Of a DNA stretch of 64,000 nt, positions 1-7,420 are shown one piece after another. The first letter of the stretch is position 1; the number at the start of each line of letters is the position of its first letter. Below the pieces are notes generated by a model, which was given only the letters and a program-made list of their open reading frames with translations, was not told the DNA's origin and searched no databases. The DNA comes from Mesorhizobium sp. M1B.F.Ca.ET.045.04.1.1 (GTDB taxonomy: Bacteria > Pseudomonadota > Alphaproteobacteria > Rhizobiales > Rhizobiaceae), in NCBI RefSeq assembly GCF_003952465.1, contig NZ_CP034448.1, positions 186,001 through 250,000 of the forward strand. Reading direction: 5' to 3'. The position numbers were made by a program, and so were the translations under genes.

Positions 1-484
1 CGGTTTCTCTGAGCCTGAACTACCGCTTTTGATTAATCGCTTGAAGTCGTTGAAGCCCGTCGGCATTTGTTGGCGGGCGGCAGATCGGCGATGGGAACGT
101 CGCTCGCCATCGTTTTGACGAGCGTGAGAATACTCGCCGCCGACGTCGTAAGTCGCTGTCATTTTCATGGTTGCGTTATAGGCGCGTCCTGAAACAAAGG
201 GCGCGGGCAATCGTTGCAGTCGGTATCGATGGGTGCGCCATGCCGGGCCTCGCCTTCCCACTCAGGCGTGACGTGGATGTATGCCAAGCGCCAACATCTG
301 GTGTGATGCCCGAAACAAAAGCACCGCCACGGTGGCGTCAGCCGGTTACACAGGGCAGGGAATATCCCCGGCCTGCTGGAAGTGGCGTGTCAGCGTCCCC
401 AGAGGCTGCGTGGGCGTGTCGTCGGCTGGTTGTCAGCGCGCGACTGGAACGCTCCACGCCTGGCAAGCGGGATAGCGAAAGCTC
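1..484. other. No supported gene at the left edge
   Basis: I can support no gene here. A minus-strand frame runs open from an ATG at 168 to the window edge (56 codons), so the end of a neighbouring gene is possible, but I do not recognise its translation. Short plus-strand frames between 170 and 490 are rich in Arg and Pro and look like GC-rich noise. Confidence 0.3.
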
Positions 485-628
485 GTGAAGGCAAGGTCAA
501 GCCGCGTTCTCCGTTCCAGCGACGAGCGGAGACTGGGAAAGATGGACACCATGCAGGTGGGGCGTATGGAAGCGGGCAGGACGTGGACACGGGGCGGCCC
601 GCGCGCAGGCGCTTGGCTGAGCGGTGCA

Positions 629-2368
629 ATGACCACGCAGCGCCACCTCGCAGCGATCCTGGCTTGCGACGTGGTCGGCTATTCGCGCCTGACGGAGCGC
701 GACGAGCGCGGCACGCTCGAGCGGCTGAAGACCTACCGCAAGGACCTCCTCGAACCGCTGGTCTCCGAGAACCAGGGTCGGATCGTCAAACTTACCGGCG
801 ACGGCATGCTCTGCGAATTCGCGAGCGTCGTCAACGCGGTGACCTCGGCGATGGCGATCCAGCAGGCCCTGGCAGAACACGAGGCGGAGACGCCAGAGGA
901 AGAACGGATTCGCTTGCGCATCGGCGTCAATCTCGGCGACGTCGTCTGCGAGGAGGACGGCGACCTCTACGGCGACGGGGTCAACATCGCCGCCCGCCTC
1001 GAAGGCATCGCCGATCCCGGCACCGTGGTCGTCTCGGGCACCGCCTACGACCACCTGCAAGGCAAGCTCGACTGCGGCTTCACGCCGCTCGGCAACCTGC
1101 GCCTCAAGAACATCGAGCGGCCTGTGCGCGCCTACCGCGTCGAGCCCGACGCCTCGGCGGCTGCACCGCCTCCCTTGCCCGAGAAACCCTCGATCGCGGT
1201 TCTTCCTTTCACCAACATGAGCGGCGACCCCGACCAGGAATACTTCGCCGACGGGCTGGTGGAGGACATCATCACGGGATTGAGCCGGGTGAACTCCTTC
1301 TTCGTGATCGCCCGCAACTCGTCCTTCACCTACAAGGGCCGGGCGGTGGACCTGCGCCAGGTCGGGCGCGAGTTGGGCGTCCGCTACGTGCTCGAAGGCA
1401 GCATCCGCAGAGCCGGATCGCGGGTGCGCATCAGTGGGCAGTTGGTGGACGCGATCAGCGGACACCATGTCTGGACCGACCGCTTCGAGGGCGACGTGAG
1501 CGACATCTTCGACCTGCAGGACAAGGTGACCGAGAGCGTCGTCGGCGCTGTCGAGCCGAGCATCCGGCTGGAGGAGATCAAGCAGGCGCGCATGAAGCCG
1601 ACCGACTACATCAGCGCCTACGACCTCTACCTTCGCGCGCTGCCGCGCTTCTACAGCATGACGCGCGAAGGCTTTGCCGACGTGCGGCGGCTCACCAACG
1701 AGGCGCTCAGCATCGACCCCGGCTTCAACCTGGCGAAGGCACTCGGCGCCTATATCCGCAGCCTATCCGTGAGCCAGTGCTGGCACGAGCCCGACGATAC
1801 CAGGGTCGCCGCGCGCATGGCGCGCGAGGTCCTGGCGGAAGCGCGCGACGACCCCACGAGCCTGCGCTTCGCCGCGCAGGTGATCGCCTACAGCGCGAAG
1901 GAGTACGAGATGGCGCTGGGCACGATCGAACGATCGCTGCTGCTCAACCCCAATTCGGCGCAGGGCCATACCGGCTGCGGCTGGGTGAACGCGCATGCCA
2001 GCCGCCCGCTCGTCGCGATCGAGCATTTTCACAGGGCAATGCGGCTGAGCCCGGTCGACCCCGAGAAGGGCATCGCGCTCTCCGGCATCGGGATGAGCTA
2101 CCTGATGCTCGAGCGCTACGAGGAAGCGCTGGCATGGGGAGAACGCGCGCTGCACGAGATGCCGAACTACGGCTCCTCGCACCGCGTGGTGATCATGGCG
2201 CTGGTCAAACTCAACCGGCTGGACGAGGCGCAGGCGGCGGCGCGGCGGCTGATGGAGGCGTTCCCGACCTTCACGCTCACCCTGCAGAGACAGATCAACC
2301 CGTGGCTCGACAAGGCGTTCGCCGAGCGTTACGTCGAGGCGCTGGGCATCGCCGGCGTGCCGGAGTGA
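629..2368 (+). CDS. Class III adenylate/guanylate cyclase with TolB-like and TPR regions
   Basis: Predicted to make a cyclic nucleotide, probably cAMP. Counting from the ATG at 629 (579 residues), the cyclase domain covers about 5-170. Metal-binding aspartates lie at D14 (ACDVVGYSR) and D58 (KLTGDGML), a purine-recognising lysine at K54, and the transition-state Asn and Arg at N119 and R123 (NIAARLE). Residues about 185-320 resemble the TolB-like N-terminal domain (IAVLPFTNMSGDP) and the rest is TPR-like helical repeat. The architecture is common in Rhizobiales and usually lies in the cytoplasm. An ATG at 542, behind a GGGAAAG, would add 29 residues. I prefer 629 because homology begins there. 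It is a single gene followed by AT-rich DNA. Confidence 0.85.
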   Translation: MTTQRHLAAILACDVVGYSRLTERDERGTLERLKTYRKDLLEPLVSENQGRIVKLTGDGMLCEFASVVNAVTSAMAIQQALAEHEAETPEEERIRLRIGVNLGDVVCEEDGDLYGDGVNIAARLEGIADPGTVVVSGTAYDHLQGKLDCGFTPLGNLRLKNIERPVRAYRVEPDASAAAPPPLPEKPSIAVLPFTNMSGDPDQEYFADGLVEDIITGLSRVNSFFVIARNSSFTYKGRAVDLRQVGRELGVRYVLEGSIRRAGSRVRISGQLVDAISGHHVWTDRFEGDVSDIFDLQDKVTESVVGAVEPSIRLEEIKQARMKPTDYISAYDLYLRALPRFYSMTREGFADVRRLTNEALSIDPGFNLAKALGAYIRSLSVSQCWHEPDDTRVAARMAREVLAEARDDPTSLRFAAQVIAYSAKEYEMALGTIERSLLLNPNSAQGHTGCGWVNAHASRPLVAIEHFHRAMRLSPVDPEKGIALSGIGMSYLMLERYEEALAWGERALHEMPNYGSSHRVVIMALVKLNRLDEAQAAARRLMEAFPTFTLTLQRQINPWLDKAFAERYVEALGIAGVPE

Positions 2369-2739
2369 TCTCGAGGTTGCGATGTTTCCCTGTTTTCTAA
2401 CGGGTATATCGCCCACCGCTTTCGATATTTCGGATACATTTTAAGAAACAACCGTGGAAACGCCTGTCGTACTCCGCGAGCATTTTCGGTGACAGGCTCT
2501 GCGAATATAGGTCGAATCGAGAGCCCCTTCACGATTCCTTCTTTAGCACCATCTTACATTATATATTAGTAATTTATGTAATTATCTAGTTCGCTCTCGA
2601 TGTTCAACTCATGCACCATTTTATCTATACGCTATCCTTTTCTGAAGTAACCTATTCTTAACTTATTCGATTAAGGTCTTCAAAATCGTTTCTTGATAGC
2701 TAGAGCAGGTCACCAACGGGCAACAAGGGAAACCTTCCA
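2369..2739. other. AT-rich intergenic region upstream of the pilin gene
   Basis: About 370 bases without a gene. Composition drops sharply in GC between about 2400 and 2700 compared with the rest of the window. This is expected for a strong promoter region and the likely site of the pilin promoter. I cannot place -35/-10 boxes with confidence. Confidence 0.4.
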
Positions 2740-2934
2740 ATGTTCAAGCTCATCAAGCGTTTCAAGAATAACGAATCCGGTGCAACGGCAATCGAGTACG
2801 GCCTGATCGCGGCGCTGATCGCTCTGGCGATCATGGTCGGTGCAAATTCGCTCGGCAAGGCACTCAACAGCAAGTTCGAGACGATCGCAGGTTGCGTCAG
2901 CAACCCAACTGCGAGCGGCTGCGCTACCAAGTAA
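2740..2934 (+). CDS. Flp/Fap family type IVb pilin
   Basis: A 64-residue prepilin for Flp (tight adherence) pili, made as an inner-membrane precursor and cleaved by a TadV/CpaA-type peptidase. A short basic leader (MFKLIKRFKNNESG) is followed by ATAIEYGLIAALIALAI. This shows the typical Gly at the cleavage site, the Glu at mature position 5 and the adjacent Tyr, then one hydrophobic segment and a C-terminus with two Cys. A GGGAAA ribosome site lies upstream. No tad/cpa assembly gene is in the window, so this is an orphan pilin, and it has its own terminator. Confidence 0.9.
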   Translation: MFKLIKRFKNNESGATAIEYGLIAALIALAIMVGANSLGKALNSKFETIAGCVSNPTASGCATK

Positions 2935-2965
2935 GTTTTGCCTACCTGTTACAGCACGGTTTTTT

Positions 2966-2993
2966 GAGGTCGCCTGTGGGCGACCTCTTTTTT
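2966..2993 (+). terminator. Rho-independent terminator after the pilin gene
   Basis: A perfect 9-bp stem (GAGGTCGCC / GGCGACCTC) with a 4-base loop (TGTG) is followed by six T. It lies 32 bases after the pilin stop, so the pilin is predicted to be a one-gene transcript. Confidence 0.9.
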
Positions 2994-3119
2994 GCGTACA
3001 GCACGAAGCGGGTCGATATGATCATTCGGGGCTTCTGCGCCAAGCGGTCCGAGGCACATCGACCATTGTCGCGATTGAGGTTTGGTGGAAAACTCATGGC
3101 CCCAGCATGGGAGGTCGAA

Positions 3120-3308
3120 ATGCCCAATAGTTTCAAGACCGGAGACGTCGTCAGGCTGAAATCCGGAGGCCCCGAAATGACCATCAGCGACGGCGCGGCG
3201 TCGGGCACCTATCTGTGCCACTGGTTCAACCGCGAGGGCGACGTCTGGACCCCGCAACATGCCGGCTTCAAACCGGACCAGCTGGTGGTGGTCGAAGAAC
3301 GGAAATAG
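3120..3308 (+). CDS. YodC-like small protein (DUF2158)
   Basis: A 62-residue soluble protein of unknown role. The sequence starts MPNSFKTGDVVRLKSGGPEM and contains a Cys-His-Trp-Phe motif (LCHWFN). This is the small beta-rich layout of the DUF2158/YodC family, in which a G-D-V-V-x-L-K-S-G-G-P motif is typical. The start at 3120 has an ideal GGAGG eight bases upstream. Longer in-frame starts from 2892 would run through the pilin terminator and are rejected. It stands alone. Confidence 0.8.
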   Translation: MPNSFKTGDVVRLKSGGPEMTISDGAASGTYLCHWFNREGDVWTPQHAGFKPDQLVVVEERK

Positions 3309-3337
3309 TTTGGCCCACCCTCGTTCGGGTCGGCTCC

Positions 3338-3358
3338 GGTCCGGCTTTTTGCCGGACC
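3338..3358. terminator. Hairpin after the DUF2158 gene, possible terminator
   Basis: A perfect 8-bp stem (GGTCCGGC / GCCGGACC) encloses a TTTTT loop, 30 bases after the stop codon. No T-run follows the stem, so termination is uncertain. Confidence 0.4.
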
Positions 3359-3459
3359 TCTCATCGTCTCGTCGGAAGCGACCGACGGATTTCTCTCGTA
3401 ACCGCGTTTAACGGCTGAAGCATGGTCGCCAACGGCCATGCCGAACCGGAGATGAGAGC

Positions 3460-3891
3460 ATGATCCGCCGTACTATCCTGGTCGTTGCCCTTGGTCTGCA
3501 GGCCGCCGCGGCGGCCGCTCAGACAACGACGCCTACCCCTGCCACCGCACCGGCCCAACCGGCGCCAAGCACGACCGCGACCGCCAAGCCCGGCGTTACG
3601 CTGGCAAAGTTCGAGGCGCGCCGGGAGAAGGCCTTCATGGCCGCCGACACGGACGGCGACGGCAAGGTCAGCCTCGCCGAATGGACGGCATTCCAGGAAA
3701 AGCGCAAGGCCAAGGGCGACCCGGCCAAAGCCTTCGCGCGCATGGATACCAACAGGGACGGGTTCGTCGACAAGTCGGAGCTCGACGCCTTCCTCGCCAA
3801 GCGCTTCGCCAGGCTCGACAAGAACGGCGACGGCATGCTCGGCGCCGACGAAAGGCCGGGCCACAAAACCGCTCCCAATCAGGAGCAATGA
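3460..3891 (+). CDS. Exported EF-hand calcium-binding protein
   Basis: 143 residues. An N-terminal signal peptide (RRTILVVALGLQAAAAAAQ) is followed by a Pro/Thr/Ala linker to about residue 45 and then three EF-hand loops: DTDGDGKVSLAEW, DTNRDGFVDKSEL and DKNGDGMLGADE, each with Asp at positions 1, 3 and 5. A periplasmic Ca2+-binding role is likely. A GAG-rich ribosome site precedes the ATG. It lies 45 bases upstream of the ECF sigma gene in the same direction and may be co-transcribed with it, so it could belong to the same envelope or metal response. Confidence 0.85.
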   Translation: MIRRTILVVALGLQAAAAAAQTTTPTPATAPAQPAPSTTATAKPGVTLAKFEARREKAFMAADTDGDGKVSLAEWTAFQEKRKAKGDPAKAFARMDTNRDGFVDKSELDAFLAKRFARLDKNGDGMLGADERPGHKTAPNQEQ

Positions 3892-3936
3892 CCGAGAGGT
3901 TATGCGGCACGATGATCATTGGGAGCGCCCAGGCTG

Positions 3937-4479
3937 ATGGGCGCCGATCCGGACGAGGGACTGGTACGGCGCATCAGTGCCGGCGACCAAGCCGCCGTGC
4001 AGGCAATGGTGGCACGCAAGCTGCCGCGCGTGCTGTCGCTCGCCACACGGATGCTGGGCGACGCGGCCGAGGCCGAGGACGTCGCCCAGGAGACCTTCGT
4101 GCGCATCTGGCGCCATGCCTCCGGCTGGCGCAAGGGCCATGCGCGTTTCGACACCTGGATCCACCGGGTGGCGCTCAACCTCTGCTACGACCGGCTGCGG
4201 CGGCGCCGCGAATGGACGACGGACGAACTGCCGGAGGTGGCCGATGAGGCACCGCTTCCCGACGCCCTTCCGGGAGACGAAGGCCGGCGCGTCCAGCAGG
4301 CCTTGCTGCGCATCGCGCCGCGCCAGCGCGAGGCGATCGTGCTCGTCTATTATCAGGAGATGTCCAATATCGAGGCCGCCGGCGCCATGCAGGTCAGCGT
4401 CGATGCGCTGGAAAGCCTGCTCGCGCGGGGTCGTCGCGCGCTGCAGGCCATGCTCGTCGGAGACGATGGCGATGACTGA
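3937..4479 (+). CDS. ECF-type RNA polymerase sigma factor
   Basis: 180 residues from the ATG at 3937; a TTG at 3919 would add six. The sigma-2 region (about 10-80) contains the AEDVAQETFVRIWRHA core-binding motif and the FDTWIHRVALNLCYDRLRRR -10 recognition part. The sigma-4 HTH occupies about 115-170 (LRIAPRQREAIVLVYYQEMSN, then SVDALESLLARGRRAL). It directs polymerase to a small stress regulon. It is followed, with overlaps, by a membrane protein and a CnrX/CpxP-like periplasmic sensor. That resembles a sigma / anti-sigma / sensor set such as CnrHYX, but the pairing is inferred. Confidence 0.88.
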   Translation: MGADPDEGLVRRISAGDQAAVQAMVARKLPRVLSLATRMLGDAAEAEDVAQETFVRIWRHASGWRKGHARFDTWIHRVALNLCYDRLRRRREWTTDELPEVADEAPLPDALPGDEGRRVQQALLRIAPRQREAIVLVYYQEMSNIEAAGAMQVSVDALESLLARGRRALQAMLVGDDGDD

Positions 4480-4561
4480 GACAGCGAAGGACTTGCCGGT
4501 TCCGCGGGAAGCAGCGTGGGGGGCCATGCCGAAAGAGTGGAAGGGCGAACGAGATGGCTGA
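4472..4561 (+). CDS. Possible 29-residue leader or linker ORF
   Basis: The ATG lies inside the last codons of the sigma factor (ATGACTGA) and the stop (GGCTGA) overlaps the start of the next gene. The product begins MTETAKDLPVPREA and ends in EWKGERDG. The double overlap fits translational coupling between the sigma factor and the membrane protein. Whether the peptide itself is real is unknown. I see no family for it. Confidence 0.3.
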   Translation: MTETAKDLPVPREAAWGAMPKEWKGERDG

Positions 4562-5003
4562 CGAGAAAAAGACCGCCGACGGGCGGATGGATGCCCGGCG
4601 CTTCGCCGCGCTGGCGGATGCCTATGGCAGCGCGCTGCATCGTTGGCCGCAGGCCGAGCAGGCTGCCGCCACGCTATTTGCCAATAGCGAAGAGGGCCGC
4701 GCGATCTTAGCGACCGCCGGCAGCCTCGACGCCGTCCTCGACCGTCATCACGTCGAAGCCCCAAGCCGGGTGCTGCATGGCGAGATCGTCGCACGTGCCA
4801 TGACGCAAGTCAGGCAGGGCCGGCATCGCCGGTTCTGGTGGCTGGGCTTCGGGCTCGCCGGTGTCGGCCTCGCCGGCGCCGTCGCCGGGCTGGCGCTGGT
4901 CACCGTCGTCGCTCCGGACGCCCCGTCCGACCATTATGCGATGGATGCCAACGCAACGTCGTTCGGCGATGCCGGTCCCGATGCCGACACGGAGGACCTA
5001 TGA
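4554..5003 (+). CDS. Putative anti-sigma-like single-pass membrane protein
   Basis: 149 residues. About 95 cytoplasmic residues (MADEKKTADGRMDARRFAAL..., with AYGSALHRWP) precede one transmembrane helix at about 98-122 (FWWLGFGLAGVGLAGAVAG) and a short acidic periplasmic tail. Length and topology resemble small anti-sigma factors, but I see no ZAS zinc motif. It follows the ECF sigma gene and its stop overlaps the next start (ATGA), so it is part of the operon. The anti-sigma role is inferred from position and topology only. Confidence 0.6.
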   Translation: MADEKKTADGRMDARRFAALADAYGSALHRWPQAEQAAATLFANSEEGRAILATAGSLDAVLDRHHVEAPSRVLHGEIVARAMTQVRQGRHRRFWWLGFGLAGVGLAGAVAGLALVTVVAPDAPSDHYAMDANATSFGDAGPDADTEDL

Positions 5004-5446
5004 ACACCCGTCTTTTCGTGGCATCGCTGGTGCTGAACGTCTTTCTGATCGGCGCCGTGGCCGGCGGCGCGGGCTGGCTAATCGGCCGTTCCGGCGTGGG
5101 TTATTCGCTGGAATCGGCAGGCGGGCAGCTTCCCGCCAACGACCGCAAGGCATTTCGCCAGGCTCTGCGCGAGGTTCGTCGCGAATCCCGCGCGGTCATC
5201 CTCGACGGGCAGCAGGCACGGCGCGACGCGGCAAACCTTTTGCAACAGCCGACGCTCGACGCCAATGCTCTGGCCGCCGCCCTGGAGCGGGCGCGCAATG
5301 CCGACGCCACGATCCGCACGCGGCTCGAGCAGCGCATCGTCGAATTCGCGGCGTCGAGCTCGCCAGAAGACCGTAAGCTGCTGGCCGACGCCTTGCTGCG
5401 CCATGTGGGCCGGCAGCGGCCGCCGCCTGCAAAAAATACGCCCTGA
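5000..5446 (+). CDS. Periplasmic heavy-metal sensor / CpxP-CnrX-like protein
   Basis: 148 residues. The N-terminal membrane anchor (LFVASLVLNVFLIGAVAGGAG) is followed by an all-helical periplasmic part: a LPANDRKAFRQALRE segment, then repeated amphipathic helices rich in Arg, Ala and Gln, with a Pro-rich tail. This matches the metal-resistance/Spy-CpxP-like superfamily (CnrX, RcnX). The start has GGAGG nine bases upstream and overlaps the previous stop. I infer that it senses metal or envelope stress and signals through the membrane protein to the ECF sigma factor. Few His or Met residues are visible, so the ligand is unclear. Confidence 0.75.
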   Translation: MNTRLFVASLVLNVFLIGAVAGGAGWLIGRSGVGYSLESAGGQLPANDRKAFRQALREVRRESRAVILDGQQARRDAANLLQQPTLDANALAAALERARNADATIRTRLEQRIVEFAASSSPEDRKLLADALLRHVGRQRPPPAKNTP

Positions 5447-5554
5447 CAAGCGACGGAAACCGCCGGCAACCTCCGTTCAAGGGAAAGAGGGACAGGCCTG
5501 CCACGCGAATGCGGACGGGCTCTCTTCAATCTCGATAAACTTCGGGAGTATCCC

Positions 5555-5839
5555 ATGAACGGTCTGACGAAATATTCGCTCGCTGCCGCCCTCGCGGTCG
5601 GCGGGGTAGTCGCGGCAAGCGCTGCCTCGGCAATGCCGATCGCGCCGGTCACGGCACCGGCGCTCGTCGAGCATGTGGCCTGGGGCTGCGGTCCCGGCTG
5701 GCACCCCAACCGCTGGGGGCGCTGCGTTCCCAACCGCCGCGTGATCTATCCGGGCTATTACTATTGGGGCGGACCGAGAGTCTATATCGGCCCGGCCTGG
5801 CATCCGTACCACCGCTGGCACCACTGGCGCCGCTGGTGA
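5555..5839 (+). CDS. GCG_CRPN-type small secreted protein
   Basis: 94 residues. A signal peptide (LAAALAVGGVVAASAASA) is followed by the motif WGCGPGWHPNRWGRCVPNRR and a tail rich in Tyr, Trp, His, Gly and Pro. This matches small exported rhizobial proteins annotated as GCG_CRPN family, whose function is unknown. A GGGAG ribosome site precedes the ATG. A second member lies at 8998-9264 on the other strand. Confidence 0.8.
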   Translation: MNGLTKYSLAAALAVGGVVAASAASAMPIAPVTAPALVEHVAWGCGPGWHPNRWGRCVPNRRVIYPGYYYWGGPRVYIGPAWHPYHRWHHWRRW

Positions 5840-5943
5840 GGCGCTGGCCAGCCTCATGATGCCGAGGCCGGCATCGTGAGGTCTTTCGACCGTCAGGACA
5901 TGCCGCCGACGCGATCTGCGTCGGCTTCGCGACGGAGGCTGCA

Positions 5944-7392
5944 TTGGCTCAATCCGTTTCAAATGCCGCTCAGACCGATCCGGCCCTGATCGCGCTCAAC
6001 CGTTTCGGGCTCGGCGCGAGGCGCGGTGACGACCTCGTCAAGATCGCGGCCGACGCCCGCGCCTATCTCAAGGCGGAGATCAAGCAGCAGGACATCGCGC
6101 TTGTCTCGGCCGGCGATTCACGGAATGCCGGGCTGCTGGACAGCACCGCCGCGATCCAGGCCAGCATGGCCGCCTCCGCGGAACGCAAGGCAGCGCGGGA
6201 GGCGGCGTCCGCCATGCAGCCCGCCGCAGACACCGCGGACAGCTCAACTGACGCAAAAGCCAAGCCGGCCGTGACGCCGGTCGAGGCCGATATCTATCGG
6301 GATGAAGCCCAGGCCCGTTTCGACAAGGCGCTCAACGCCGGTCCCGGCTTTGTCGAGCGGCTGGTCGGCTTCTGGTCGAATCATTTCTGCGTCTCGGTCG
6401 CCAAGGGTCAGATCGTGCGGGCCAGCGCCGGCGCCTTCGAACGCGAGGCAATCCGACCTTTCGTGCTCGGCCGCTTCGCCGACATGCTGCTGGCGGTCGA
6501 GCATCATCCGGCGATGCTGTTTTTTCTCGACAACCGGCAGTCGATCGGCCCCGATTCTCGCGCCGGCAAAAGACGCGGTCGCGGCCTCAACGAGAACCTT
6601 GCCCGCGAGATCCTGGAGCTTCACACGCTGGGTGTCGGCAGCGGCTATAGCCAGGCCGACGTCACCAGCTTTGCCGGCATGCTGACCGGCTGGACGATGG
6701 CGGGACGGAAAGGGCGGCTCGGCGAGCCGGGCAGCTTCGTCTTCAACGCCAATGCGCATCAGCCGGGCGAGGCCATCCTGCTTGGCAAGACCTACCCGGC
6801 CGGCGGCATGGGGCAGGCCGAGGCCGCGCTGAACGACATCGCCCAGTACCCGGCTACGGCGCGGCACATCGCCGGCAAGCTCGCCCGCCATTTCATCGCC
6901 GACGATCCGCCGCCACAGTGCGTCGCACATCTGGCCGCGGTTTTTACGAAGACCGATGGCGACCTGCGCGCACTGGCGCTCGCGCTGGTGGATATGCCCG
7001 AAGCCTGGTCGATGCCGCTGGCCAAGCTGCGCTCGCCCTTCGACTATGTCATGGCCTTGCGGCGGGCGGTCGGCCCCTCCGCCGGCCAAGAACCGCAGCG
7101 GACGCTTGGCTGGCTAAGGGCATTGGGCGAGCCGCTTTGGCAGCCGCCCGGGCCGAACGGATTTCCGGACCGGAGCGACAGCTGGATTTCGGCCGAAGGC
7201 ATGAAGACGCGCCTCGATATCGCCTGGCAGGCCGCGAAGCAGGCGAGCGACATCGGCAATCCTGACCAATTGCTCGACGCCCTGGTCGGCGCCTCCGCCT
7301 CGGCCGAAACGCGCGAAGCGATCACGCGCGCCGAATCCAAGCAACAGGGCCTGGCGCTGCTTTTGATGGCCCCGGAATTCCAGCGCCGGTGA
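5944..7392 (+). CDS. DUF1800 family protein
   Basis: 482 residues, typical for the family, whose biochemical role is unknown. Recognisable parts are ALNRFGLGARRGDD near the N-terminus, the GFVERLVGFWSNHFCVS block at about 135, NENLAREILELHTLGV at about 220 and the SDVTSFAGMLTGW-like block (QADVTSFAGMLTGW) at about 240. Translation probably starts at TTG 5944, because GGAGG lies five bases upstream and no ATG fits. DUF1800 genes usually sit next to DUF1501 genes, as here, and the pair is thought to act outside the cytoplasm, although no clear signal peptide is visible in this one. Confidence 0.85.
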   Translation: MAQSVSNAAQTDPALIALNRFGLGARRGDDLVKIAADARAYLKAEIKQQDIALVSAGDSRNAGLLDSTAAIQASMAASAERKAAREAASAMQPAADTADSSTDAKAKPAVTPVEADIYRDEAQARFDKALNAGPGFVERLVGFWSNHFCVSVAKGQIVRASAGAFEREAIRPFVLGRFADMLLAVEHHPAMLFFLDNRQSIGPDSRAGKRRGRGLNENLAREILELHTLGVGSGYSQADVTSFAGMLTGWTMAGRKGRLGEPGSFVFNANAHQPGEAILLGKTYPAGGMGQAEAALNDIAQYPATARHIAGKLARHFIADDPPPQCVAHLAAVFTKTDGDLRALALALVDMPEAWSMPLAKLRSPFDYVMALRRAVGPSAGQEPQRTLGWLRALGEPLWQPPGPNGFPDRSDSWISAEGMKTRLDIAWQAAKQASDIGNPDQLLDALVGASASAETREAITRAESKQQGLALLLMAPEFQRR

Positions 7393-7420
7393 ACAATGGA
7401 GAAGCGGCCATGAGCCTTCT

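Noticed and set aside
171..488. Short plus-strand frames at the left edge
   Set aside because: Arg/Pro-rich, no ribosome site, no family; they look like chance frames.
3361..3459. An EcfG-type promoter (GGAAC-N16/17-CGTT) before the EF-hand/sigma genes
   Set aside because: A GGAAG and a CGTAA occur with the wrong bases and spacing; no convincing match.
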